Shown: positions 56,136 through 64,000 of the stretch, one piece after another | How positions within the stretch are numbered: the first letter of the stretch is position 1 | How the letters are laid out: each line of letters starts with the position of its first letter | NCBI GenBank assembly: GCA_905221605.1 | Contig: CAJNDS010001224.1 | Coordinates: forward strand, 957,556 to 1,021,555 | Source of the DNA: Symbiodinium natans | Lineage: Eukaryota; Sar; Dinophyceae; Suessiales; Symbiodiniaceae | Reading direction: 5' to 3' | DNA length: 64,000 bases | The notes under the pieces: model-generated | Told to the model about the DNA's origin: nothing | The model's database searches: none | Seen by the model: only the letters and a program-made list of their open reading frames with translations | Translations under genes and position numbers: made by a program

Positions 56136-56405
56136 TTACGGGTCACGACGGGTCACGATGGGTCACGACGGGTCACGACGGGTCACTACGGGTCACTATG
56201 GGTCACTACGGGTCACTACGGGTCACTACGGGTCACTACGGGTCACTACGGGTCAGTACGGGTCACTACGGGTCACTACGCGTCACTACGGGTCACTACG
56301 GGTCACTACGGGTCACTACGGGTCACTACGGGTCACTACGGGTCACTGCGGTTCACTACGGGTCACTACTCACTACTACGGAGTCACTACGAGTCACTGC
56401 GGGTC
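56136..56405. repeat. 10-bp minisatellite GGGTCACTAC
   Basis: About 26 units. The first few are GGGTCACGAC, with later single-base variants, ending in CACTACGAGTCACTGCGGGTC. It keeps the GTCAC core of the two 11-bp families. Confidence 0.9.
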
Positions 56406-56510
56406 CGCTGTGCTACCTTTGGATGGATCGATTAGTTGCAGATCGCAATGGCCGAAGACGCTCGCAGCGTTCGTTGTGTGCACGTTCGAGGTGGACGTGA
56501 ATCCATCACA

Positions 56511-56701
56511 GTCGATCTGCTTTGGTTTGTTGTCGAGCGTTCTTGGAAATCGTCGCGCGTGGGATTGTTTCGGTGCTGGCCATCAACTCCGCTGACACAA
56601 TTGAAGCTTCGCATGGCAACATGGATTTGCAAATTGTAAACGTAGAAATTCTCGAGCATCTCTCGAAACGAGGCTGGAACACCCTCCCCGAATCACAATA
56701 A
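56511..56701 (+). CDS. Possible terminal exon, unknown
   Basis: After ATCCATCACAG a + frame reads RSALVCCRAFLEIVARGIVS, then VLAINSADTIEAS and LQIVNVEILEHLSKRGWNTL, to a TAA. The helical, leucine-rich composition looks protein-like. A competing open frame on the same strand (56436-56639) and one on the minus strand make this weak. Confidence 0.25.
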
Positions 56702-56784
56702 GTTCCGTTTATGCGGGCTCGGAGCGGTAGGTCGCGGAATCGAAGGGGCTCTAAAGTGCTTGCAAACGGGGCGCGCGGCGGTTC

Positions 56785-56870
56785 GGGAGCAGTTTGAGGG
56801 CGCGTGGAGAGCCTGCGAGCTGTTTGGAAGCAGTTTAAGGGCACACGCTGGGCCTGCGAGCTGCTAGCCC
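56785..56870. repeat. Two-copy 41-bp tandem repeat
   Basis: GGAGCAGTTTGAGGGCGCGT and GGAAGCAGTTTAAGGGCACA each lead to GCCTGCGAGCTG. Two copies, about 85% alike by eye. Confidence 0.6.
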
Positions 56871-57787
56871 CCATGCCCCCCCCTTAAAGCACGTTTCAGC
56901 GCTCTTTGCAAGAACTTTGCTTTTTATTTCGAGCCCCGGGAAGCTTGTCATTCTTGTCTCCTGCCGCTGCCCTCTCGAGGGCTGGTCATTCTGTCACAGG
57001 TACTTGTGTGCTCTGGAGGACGTCTAAACAATGACAGGAATGACAAGAATGACAATCCAGCCCAAAAAAAAAATCAATTGATTTTTCCCGGCCTCTATTC
57101 CGGGCAGGGCGCCCGCTTCGTCGGCCTGAACCGAGGCCGGAATACCGGTTTCGGGGTCGGAATTCCGACCTTGCTCCTTTCGGAGCCCCCCCGGTTTCTA
57201 TCCCGAGCGGCGCCCGGTTTGATCCGAAGCATGTCACTTGCAAACATGGCCACACCGACTGCACGTCGCAAGGTTGACGAATGAAACCCAGAGCCCGCAC
57301 AGCTGCGAGCACGGATTCTCCATTCACGAATCAGCCAAAAAAATCATGCTAACAAGTAAGACAAGTTGAACGGCAGAGCTGGACAACACTTGCACAGAAT
57401 TACTGTCATGCTTGAAGCGTTTTTCACATCATGCTGGCAGGTGAGTACTGGCTGAGCAAAGCAATTCAAGCGCCCCTTCCCCCAGATTTCTTCAAACGGA
57501 TTGATCGCGTCTGTACACTTAAGCACGACTAAGAGCGCCTCTGTGAAACTGATTTTGACCAGCACTGGCATCTGTGTTGCTGGTCCTGTACCCGTTGCAC
57601 GCCCCGCTTGACTTGAAAACTTGAACGCCGTAGCTCACGGAATGTGAGCATTGAACTGCTATCTGCTAATCCTGGAAGTCAAGCAAAGCCGCAACACCAA
57701 AATAGCGTCAGTGATGCTGTTGCTACCTCAGCCGAGAAGCTCACACAACAAGGACGGATACAAGTTCGCAGCGCTCAAACTCCGGCG
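56871..57787. other. No recognisable gene
   Basis: Unique sequence with TGACAGGAATGACAAGAATG short repeats near 57031. No supported coding. Confidence 0.4.
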
Positions 57788-58291
57788 CTGCTGAGGCACA
57801 CGCGCAACTCAAGCATCGCCCGCTGGTGGCAGCGTGAACCCATAGCAATCTGCCCTGCAAGCGGGGCGGCGGCAAAACCCCTAAGCTGAAAGGTCATCGA
57901 AACCAAGTGCTGGGCTCAGTTGTGTCGCGCAGTCTTGCTGACATCTTTTCTTCCTTCACCCAGTCCTTGTCCTGCGAAGTCACGCTGAGACGCGGCACAG
58001 GGAGGGCTAGGGGAGACATGAAAAGTCCTCCTTCTGGCTGTAGATTCCGATCTTGGACGCTTGATACGGAGACAAGGAAGGGTCGATTGCCTGCAGCGAT
58101 AAACAAAGGATTCTGGACAGTTCCTTCTCCGCTTTCATTGCCTGATTTCATGGGTTGCGAGAGGTGCAAACATGGACACTCTAAACTTCAATGTTTTCAT
58201 CGCGCATCTGCAAACAACTCCAAAGACAGGACGAGCTAAATCCACGTGCAAAATCCAAGCGCAGGGCCTTCTTCAAGTCATCCACCTGACG

Positions 58292-58600
58292 TCAAAAGCG
58301 TGGAGAACCGCTCGTAAATACAGAAATGAACTGAGGCAATCGAGTGAATGGAGCTAAGGTCGCGGCGATAGTCAAGGTTCCTTCCACTTGGAACGCATTG
58401 CCCGTCGGCTCGAGCTCCTTGCCGTCATCGAACTTCAGTTGTGGGTCGGCAACTTTTTTCAACAGAGATGCGAACAAATTCAGCCACCCGTCTTGGAGAA
58501 TGCACTGCTTGCAACGTGGACATGATTTGTTTGCATCGGAATCCTCCTCGGGCCTCAGCTTTCCTGTGACCGTCCGATCCTGCGAGTCGAGTGGGTCAAA
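58292..58600 (-). CDS. Possible exon in duplication unit 1, Cys motif
   Basis: The minus frame reads KSCPRCKQCILQDGWLNLFA then SLLKKVADPQLKFDDGKELE and GTLTIAATLAPFTRLP. C-x2-C-x2-C is suggestive of metal binding but too short to classify. No ATG is at the start, so any coding would be an internal exon; GTCTGCCGCAG upstream could be the acceptor. It may belong to the minus-strand gene region at 59.8-63.3 kb. Confidence 0.3.
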   Translation of the reverse strand, partial: FDPLDSQDRTVTGKLRPEEDSDANKSCPRCKQCILQDGWLNLFASLLKKVADPQLKFDDGKELEPTGNAFQVEGTLTIAATLAPFTRLPQFISVFTSGSPRF

Positions 58601-59230
58601 ACTGCGGCAGACATGAACTGACGGCAAGCTTGCAGAAACACTCCCAGCAAAGAACAGCCAAAAACTGCCAGCCTCCCGCCCCTCCCCTCTCCCACGATCA
58701 GACGTGTGCCACTATGGGCATGCCGCATGCTGAGGCACACGCGCAACTCAAGCATCGCCCGCTGGTGGCAGCGTGAACCCATAGCAATCTGCCCTGCAAG
58801 CGGGGCGGCGGCAAAACCCCTAAGCTGAAAGGTCATCGAAACCAAGTGCTGGGCTCAGTTGTGTCGCGCAGTCTTGCTGACATCTTTTCTTCCTTCACCC
58901 AGTCCTTGTCCTGCGAAGTCACGCTGAGACGCGGCACAGGGAGGGCTAGGGGAGACATGAAAAGTCCTCCTTCTGGCTGTAGATTCCGATCTTGGACGCT
59001 TGATACGGAGACAAGGAAGGGTCGATTGCCTGCAGCGATAAACAAAGGATTCTGGACAGTTCCTTCTCCGCTTTCATTGCCTGATTTCATGGGTTGCGAG
59101 AGGTGCAAACATGGACACTCTAAACTTCAATGTTTTCATCGCGCATCTGCAAACAACTCCAAAGACAGGACGAGCTAAATCCACGTGCAAAATCCAAGCG
59201 CAGGGCCTTCTTCAAGTCATCCACCTGACG

Positions 59231-59539
59231 TCAAAAGCGTGGAGAACCGCTCGTAAATACAGAAATGAACTGAGGCAATCGAGTGAATGGAGCTAAGGTC
59301 GCGGCGATAGTCAAGGTTCCTTCCACTTGGAACGCATTGCCCGTCGGCTCGAGCTCCTTGCCGTCATCGAACTTCAGTTGTGGGTCGGCAACTTTTTTCA
59401 ACAGAGATGCGAACAAATTCAGCCACCCGTCTTGGAGAATGCACTGCTTGCAACGTGGACATGATTTGTTTGCATCGGAATCCTCCTCGGGCCTCAGCTT
59501 TCCTGTGACCGTCCGATCCTGCGAGTCGAGTGGGTCAAA
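59231..59539 (-). CDS. Possible exon in duplication unit 2, Cys motif
   Basis: Identical second copy of the frame at 58292-58600. If it is a real exon, the duplication doubles it in the transcript or makes an alternative exon. Confidence 0.3.
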   Translation of the reverse strand, partial: FDPLDSQDRTVTGKLRPEEDSDANKSCPRCKQCILQDGWLNLFASLLKKVADPQLKFDDGKELEPTGNAFQVEGTLTIAATLAPFTRLPQFISVFTSGSPRF

Positions 59540-59848
59540 ACTGCGGCAGACATGAACTGACGGCAAGCTTGCAGAAACACTCCCAGCAAAGAACAGCCAA
59601 AAACTGCCAGCCTCCCGCCCCTCCCCTCTCCCACGATCAGACGTGTGCCACTATGGGCATGCCGCATGCTTCGCCCCTGTCGACGAGCGTCCGAGACACA
59701 CTGGAGCCCAGATCCCAACAGGTGCCCCAACCCTGCGTTCAGCTGAATGCTACTGATGCTCTCGGTCAGCCTTGCGCTCCAATTACCGGCACTTGCTCTC
59801 ACACAGCAGAGTCCTTGCGGATCAGCTCCCGCACCCAGACAGATGACC

Positions 59849-61042
59849 TCAACGAGCCTCGCAGAACGCCAATGGTTGGTATCTCTCCGCCCTGTGCAAC
59901 ATGGACGCTTCCAAGAGCATTGGGCATGACAAGGTTTGTAGTGAGTATGCAATATGCTTGCGAAAGAAAGCATTGTCGAAACATGTCGAACATGGCAAGC
60001 CTGCGCGAGGCCGTCTCTCTTGCAAGCTCCGCAGCCGATCTGGACGAAGGGGCCCCACACGTTGAAGTACATGGCTCGCAAACTCGTAATCTGGCGATGT
60101 CTCGATCAGGATCTCCTGCGCTCGCTCAGCCACCTGGTCCAGCCCGGGGCGCGCCGAGAACGAATGGACAAGCTCGGACAGCGACTTCGCCGTGGCATTT
60201 GCGCCAAGATCACGTAGGCGATTCATACCAGCAATGAGCGTGTCAGCGAGCTGTCTGAAAAACATGTCGCCACCAGTTCGCCCTCCGAAGTCCAGCCATG
60301 CGAAAGTTTTTTCGCCGTATTGGTCGAGTTGCCACACGATATTTCCCATATGGCAATCGAACCACAAGCCCATGCGGGCCATAATTGCTATGTCGCTGAG
60401 GAAGCCCCAGATGAACAGGACTGTCTCTGCACGCGTTAGATATGTAATCTCCAGAGGGGTGAACTCTTGAAAGACCGACACTCGGATGCGAAGAACGCCT
60501 GCAAGCTGCGTTCTCTCTTGGCGCTTCCACACCTCCAGACTGCTAGAATGCGGCACGCAGAGCTCACACTCTGCTGCGACAGGAACTACCATGAACATCA
60601 ATTTTGTCAAGCTGGCGCTCTGCCGAAACAACACTTCAGATTTGATTTCAATGTCTTTTGTAAACCTGCGCATGGCTCGTGGGATAGCTTGAAGGCCGTA
60701 GTGGAGGCTGGCATACACCCAATCCTCCTCAAGTGACAATGCTTTCTGAAAGGTCTGCAGAAGGCTCTGCAAGCTTTGCGACTGGTAAAAATACTCTTCT
60801 CCTGCCGGCCACTCTTTTGGGCTGATTGGAGCCATGCGAAGCGCCAGGGGCATCCCGTGAGCACACTCCCAAAACGCCACGTAAGCTGTCCCACCGGCAG
60901 CAGCTTTCGATGCTTGATTGTACTGGAAGCAAGTTTCCGTCCAGGGCTCCAATGCTTGGCATGAACCCTCAGGGCAGACCGCAACCTCGCCAAACGTCCC
61001 AACAAGCACTGAAGTAATAGAGATGTACGCACTCAAAGCCAT
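59849..61042 (-). CDS. Kinase-like fold protein (APH/atypical kinase motifs)
   Basis: A 397-codon frame starting at an ATG, the longest unexplained frame in the right part of the window and without a competing frame of similar quality. WFDCHMGNIVW (Asp229, His231, Asn234) matches the catalytic loop D-x-H-x-G-N of aminoglycoside-phosphotransferase-like and other atypical kinases. FAWLDFGGRTG (Asp251-Gly253) matches the Mg-binding DFG, 17 residues later as expected. Upstream, SKAAAGGTAYVAFWE and PLALRMAP could be the nucleotide-binding lobe, although the usual VAxK lysine is not obvious. The first ~22 residues are hydrophobic and could be a signal peptide, or an internal exon start. The C-terminal 60 residues may be intron read-through. 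Substrate unknown. Confidence 0.5.
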   Translation of the reverse strand: MALSAYISITSVLVGTFGEVAVCPEGSCQALEPWTETCFQYNQASKAAAGGTAYVAFWECAHGMPLALRMAPISPKEWPAGEEYFYQSQSLQSLLQTFQKALSLEEDWVYASLHYGLQAIPRAMRRFTKDIEIKSEVLFRQSASLTKLMFMVVPVAAECELCVPHSSSLEVWKRQERTQLAGVLRIRVSVFQEFTPLEITYLTRAETVLFIWGFLSDIAIMARMGLWFDCHMGNIVWQLDQYGEKTFAWLDFGGRTGGDMFFRQLADTLIAGMNRLRDLGANATAKSLSELVHSFSARPGLDQVAERAQEILIETSPDYEFASHVLQRVGPLRPDRLRSLQERRPRAGLPCSTCFDNAFFRKHIAYSLQTLSCPMLLEASMLHRAERYQPLAFCEAR

Positions 61043-61838
61043 CTTTCCGACGAGAGATAAAGATCAGCCACGCAAAAGCGATTGCGGAACAAGACTTGTT
61101 GCGTTGGCTGCATTGCCTTCAATGTTTTGCTGTGCATGACGTGCAAGTTAGACCTTGACTTGAACCAGAAGAAAGCCTGCCGATCCCAGGTAGCTCCTTC
61201 TCGCCAATCAACTCACACAGCGGCTACTTGACAAAGAAGCATGCACCGCGCGCAGCACATGTACTGCAGATTTCACAGTTGCAGCAGTGTAACATGCTGA
61301 TCTAAAACCAAGCTTTTGACCGGCTGAGGCGGGCAAGATTCGAAATTTTGCATGGATATCACAACCACCGAACTATTCTCTGGAAAATTGATAACGTTGA
61401 GGTCGTGCCTGCAGAGCCTCGCAAAACGCGAGAGGTTGGTATTTCACCTGGAGCAATGGTCTTAAACCTTGCAACTCTTGTGCCTGCAGATCCGGCAGAT
61501 GGGCCTCACAGGGTGCTAACAGACGCAACGCAGCCGAGAATTGCAGATCAAACCAGAGAAAAGGAGTCCGAAGAGGCACACATCATGACATGTGCTTGTA
61601 GAAAACGGGCAGCCACACATACATCTGCAACCATGCCCTTCTTAGGATACATGAGGCGCACGAAACTCTGCAAAGCGACAGACACATGGCACCTGACTGC
61701 AAAGAAGTCAGCGGAAGAAGCTGCCCCTCAATGCCATTTCTCATCCGCGTCAATCGTCTTGGAACAGAATCTCGCGGCACGGCGACCTGCAAGTGCCGAC
61801 TGCGAACGACAATCGTCCGCCATCCACTACCTCAATGC
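61043..61838. other. Spacer with a short repeat of the kinase ORF end
   Basis: The minus strand near 61410-61445 reads KYQPLAFCEALQARPQ, echoing RYQPLAFCEAR at the end of the kinase frame (59850-59885). No complete gene. It may be intron between the coding blocks on either side. Confidence 0.35.
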
Positions 61839-62635
61839 TCAGATCAACTGTTGTGTAAATGCTGATGGCACCCCAGCTCTGAGACGCTGGCTTCTGCACG
61901 GAAAGCAGTAGAGGACGTTGTCAAGCAGCTGTTCAGGACAGCAGCTGCATATGTACACGACGCGGTAGTCGTCTAAGCCTTGCGAATGTACATCATACTG
62001 TCCATCAATCAGGAATCTGTCCGCATGTTTCTGAACACTTTCGCCGCTGCCCTCGATGGCAATCTCGATGGCCAGACGCATGCCACTAACAAATACTACA
62101 AAGTCAACGGAAGGTGGCCTACCCTTGCGTCCCTTGCGAAGGGGATACTCTCGCAACACGGCATGAACATCCGAGAGAGCAAAACATTGCGTAGGCGTCA
62201 GCTTGGACATCTGCTTCATTCAGCAAGCCCGCAGGCTTGCCGCTGGGCACGAGACCCTTCATCAGCGTTTGCGACTGAAGCCCAATAAGGGCGTTGATGC
62301 AAAGCTCGTCTATATTCCAATCTTGCTGGCATGGCGTCCACAGTTGCCGAAGGTACTCAGCTTGCCAACTCGTGGAAAATGCAAATTTCAGATCGCCCTT
62401 TCCTGACCTCTTGTCTTGGTTTGGCAACTTGACAAGGGATTCGCCGCTCTCTTCAGGCAACACGGTCCTGAGGTATCCGAACCGCACTGCATCCGACAAT
62501 GCTTCATTGCTCTTGCTTGCTCGGTCAAAGAGAACCTCACCGTGAGCCAGAAGGGTCTTGGCGAGCTGTTGACGGTCGGAGCCTTCAATCCAACCTCCAT
62601 TGTTGCCATAGACGACACGGTTCGAAGAAGCGTCA
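61839..62635 (-). CDS. Nuclease-like (PD-(D/E)XK-type) coding block, frameshifted
   Basis: On the minus strand an AG (GCCTTGGTTAG, 62636) opens a frame reading IDASSNRVVYGNNGGWIEGS, DRQQLAKTLLAHGEVLFDRA, and on to FSTSWQAEYLRQLW and LLNEADVQADAYAMF (near 62190). The similarity-bearing frame then shifts. The next frame gives LREYPLRKGRKG and VDFVVFVSGMRLAIEIAIEG (62111-62052), then KHADRFLIDGQYD and DDYRVVYICS. The pattern of Asp in a beta strand, then E-x-x beyond a turn, followed by KHADRF, resembles the restriction-endonuclease-like domain of Crinkler-type proteins. The frame change near 62165-62200 is either a tiny intron or a disabling mutation. Family call is tentative. Confidence 0.4.
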
Positions 62636-63050
62636 ATCTAACCAAGGCAAAACACCATTATTCTGCTTGACTGCGCACAGGTAAGCGACAAGCAGGCCCA
62701 CATGTTGATCAGGCACACCGTGCCTTCGCACACGGTACATTCGCAGACGAACTGAAAATGCCGCGCCGGCCCCACTTGAAGTATGTCCTGCTGACAACGC
62801 AGAGGCCCAGCAGCCTAGAATGGGGCAGAGTCACTTGACCCTCACCGATTCTGTTCAAATGGACCAGTCATGGATGACGTGGCAGCTTGGGTTGAGCGTG
62901 CAATTGCCGAAGTCGACGTCGGTGACAAGAGCACATTTTCTAAACGAGTTTTTGATTTTTGTGACCGCCAAAGAAGATAGTGCTCTGTTCGGTAGAAAAG
63001 TCAATGTCTTCCACACAACGGCAACACTTAACCCGTATGACCTTGTCAGT

Positions 63051-63271
63051 TTATCTCAACCCCAGTGTGGCATAAAACTCAGCTTGCCGACCGAGCGAGC
63101 TCTTTCCACTTTGGCAAAGTCCCATAACGTAGGCTTTACCATGCTGAACCGCATACTCGCAAAGTGTCTTGATCGCGCCCGTCGGCTCCAAAATGCTGTC
63201 CCACGCCTCGTGACTTCCCACACCACAGCCATGGAGCTTTGCAGGATGGGCTGCGGCTTTCCAGCAGTCGC
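63051..63271 (-). CDS. Possible P-loop exon upstream of the nuclease-like block
   Basis: After TTTCTGTAG on the minus strand a frame reads AWDSILEPTGAIKTLCEYAV, QHGKAYVMGLCQSGKSSLGR and so on to a TAA. GLCQSGKS (63122-63099) fits the Walker A pattern GxxxxGK[ST], preceded by a hydrophobic strand (AYVM) as in real P-loops. A neighbouring frame (62870-63045) also looks protein-like. The + strand frame 62820-63305 covers the same bases and is an alternative reading. Evidence is one motif plus a plausible acceptor. Confidence 0.3.
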
Positions 63272-63944
63272 CTACAGAAACTGTTTCTGTTGCTTCCCCA
63301 CTTGACTTATTGTCCTAGAATCCTAAAGAGGGGGCAGAACAAGTCGAGTGTCAAACTTCACAATCAAAACCAGTCTGCGCTGCGGAAACACAAAACATGC
63401 ATACCGGTCATGTTCTGTGCTGCAGGCTGAGCCGGCATATGAGGACGGGCAGAAAAACGCCGACTCAAACGCGCAGGCTGTCAGCACAAGGTTTGGCGTG
63501 TTCCCCGACAGTTCGCAATTCTATCGACAAATTTCCAAAACGTGTAACTGGACCTTGAACTTCTGCCACGTCCACGCTAGCGGCCGCGCAATAGCCTGAC
63601 AACATGCGCGAAGCATGTTTAAACCGCTTGCCGTTGTATAAACACAGTGTGTGGCTTGGCACCTGCCGCAGTACTGCCGGCTTATGCCAATGAATGTTGT
63701 GATCTCGAACGGCCAAGGCACAAAACCAGCACAGACATAGCTCTGCAGTGTCAGTGGCGTTCTGCACGGCCATTTTCTCGTACCGGCAAAGCTGAACACA
63801 AACTCTGGCTGGTCACATGCCGTAGTCAGTTCTTGCACATGCACAGCATTGCTTCTTACAAAACTCAGCCAAACCTGAGCAGCAAATGGCAAACGGTGTC
63901 GTATCAACGGTGCAACCGGGCAGCTGTGCTTAGTGGCGGTTGTT
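63272..63944. other. Possible further upstream exons; unresolved
   Basis: The minus strand offers RRLVLIVKFDTRLVLPPL after TGTTTCCGCAG (63385-63330) and IRHRLPFAAQVWLSFVRSNA (63905-63845). Both look protein-like but are short, and competing + frames exist. Confidence 0.25.
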
Positions 63945-64000
63945 GTGGTTGTTGTGGTTGTTGTGGTTGTTGTGGTTGTGGTTGTTGTGGTTGTTGTGGT
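63945..64000. repeat. GTTGTG microsatellite at the window edge
   Basis: GGTTGTTGTG-type units run to the last base and probably continue outside the window. Confidence 0.85.

Larger units (their letters stand above)
57788..59669. repeat. Perfect-looking 939-bp tandem duplication
   Basis: Unit 1 (57788-58726) and unit 2 (from 58727) show no difference that I could find, and all embedded open frames are identical. The junction shares only TGCT with the outer edges (TGCTGAGG and CATGCTTCG). Such identity means a very recent event or an assembly artefact. Confidence 0.85.

Noticed and set aside
54704-56405. CRISPR-like repeats
   Set aside because: Units are contiguous without spacers, and the genome is eukaryotic.
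57894-58239. Overlapping open frames on both strands in the duplicated unit (and its copy at 58833-59178)
   Set aside because: No motif and no clear preference for one strand. Identity of the two copies reflects the DNA duplication, not conservation of a protein.
62820-63305. 161-codon + frame over the P-loop region
   Set aside because: Covers the minus-strand frame with the Walker A match and has no motif itself. Kept only as an alternative reading.

Overview
The window looks like nuclear DNA of a dinoflagellate, probably a Symbiodiniaceae-like alga. Four features support this. (1) There is a head-to-tail array of five nearly identical cytosolic HSP90 genes. (2) Each HSP90 copy has one short intron with a GC donor and AG acceptor, a non-canonical type known from dinoflagellates. 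(3) Degenerate copies of the plant/algal-type telomere heptamer TTTAGGG are scattered internally. (4) Broken reverse-transcriptase fragments resemble retroelement proteins I remember from Symbiodinium-type genomes. The assignment rests on recall of family features, not on a search.

Layout. 1-35.7 kb: a repeat-dense stretch with no complete gene. It mixes telomere-like arrays on both strands, at least three families of short inverted-repeat elements (about 90-220 bp), microsatellites, homopolymer runs, a candidate hAT-like miniature element (23.66-24.06 kb) and, at 24.5-29.4 kb, overlapping remains of minus-strand retroelements. Between the arrays lie short GC-rich islands that read like single exons, several beginning at an AG directly after a telomere-like tract. 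Some or all of this stretch may therefore be intron of large, exon-poor genes. 36.2-50.2 kb: the HSP90 array, all on the minus strand, period about 2.9 kb, with spacers of about 640 bp. Four copies are intact; the third has a one-base deletion that removes the MEEVD tail. 50.2-53.1 kb: a short repeat zone, then a two-exon minus-strand flavohemoglobin gene with a possible mitochondrial leader. 53.1-57.8 kb: no firm gene; 10-11 bp minisatellites sharing a GTCAC core sit in a duplicated segment of about 0.88 kb. 57.8-59.7 kb: a 939-bp tandem duplication with no differences that I could see. 59.8-63.3 kb: minus-strand coding blocks with a kinase-like fold, a nuclease-like motif and a possible P-loop, an arrangement that recalls Crinkler-type proteins. 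The window ends in a GTTGTG microsatellite.

The only well-supported host functions are protein folding (HSP90) and nitric-oxide detoxification (flavohemoglobin). Nothing in the sequence links the two. Telomere-like tracts are dense up to 35.7 kb, absent through the HSP90 array, briefly present at 50.6 kb and not seen after that, so the window seems to cross a boundary between two kinds of sequence.
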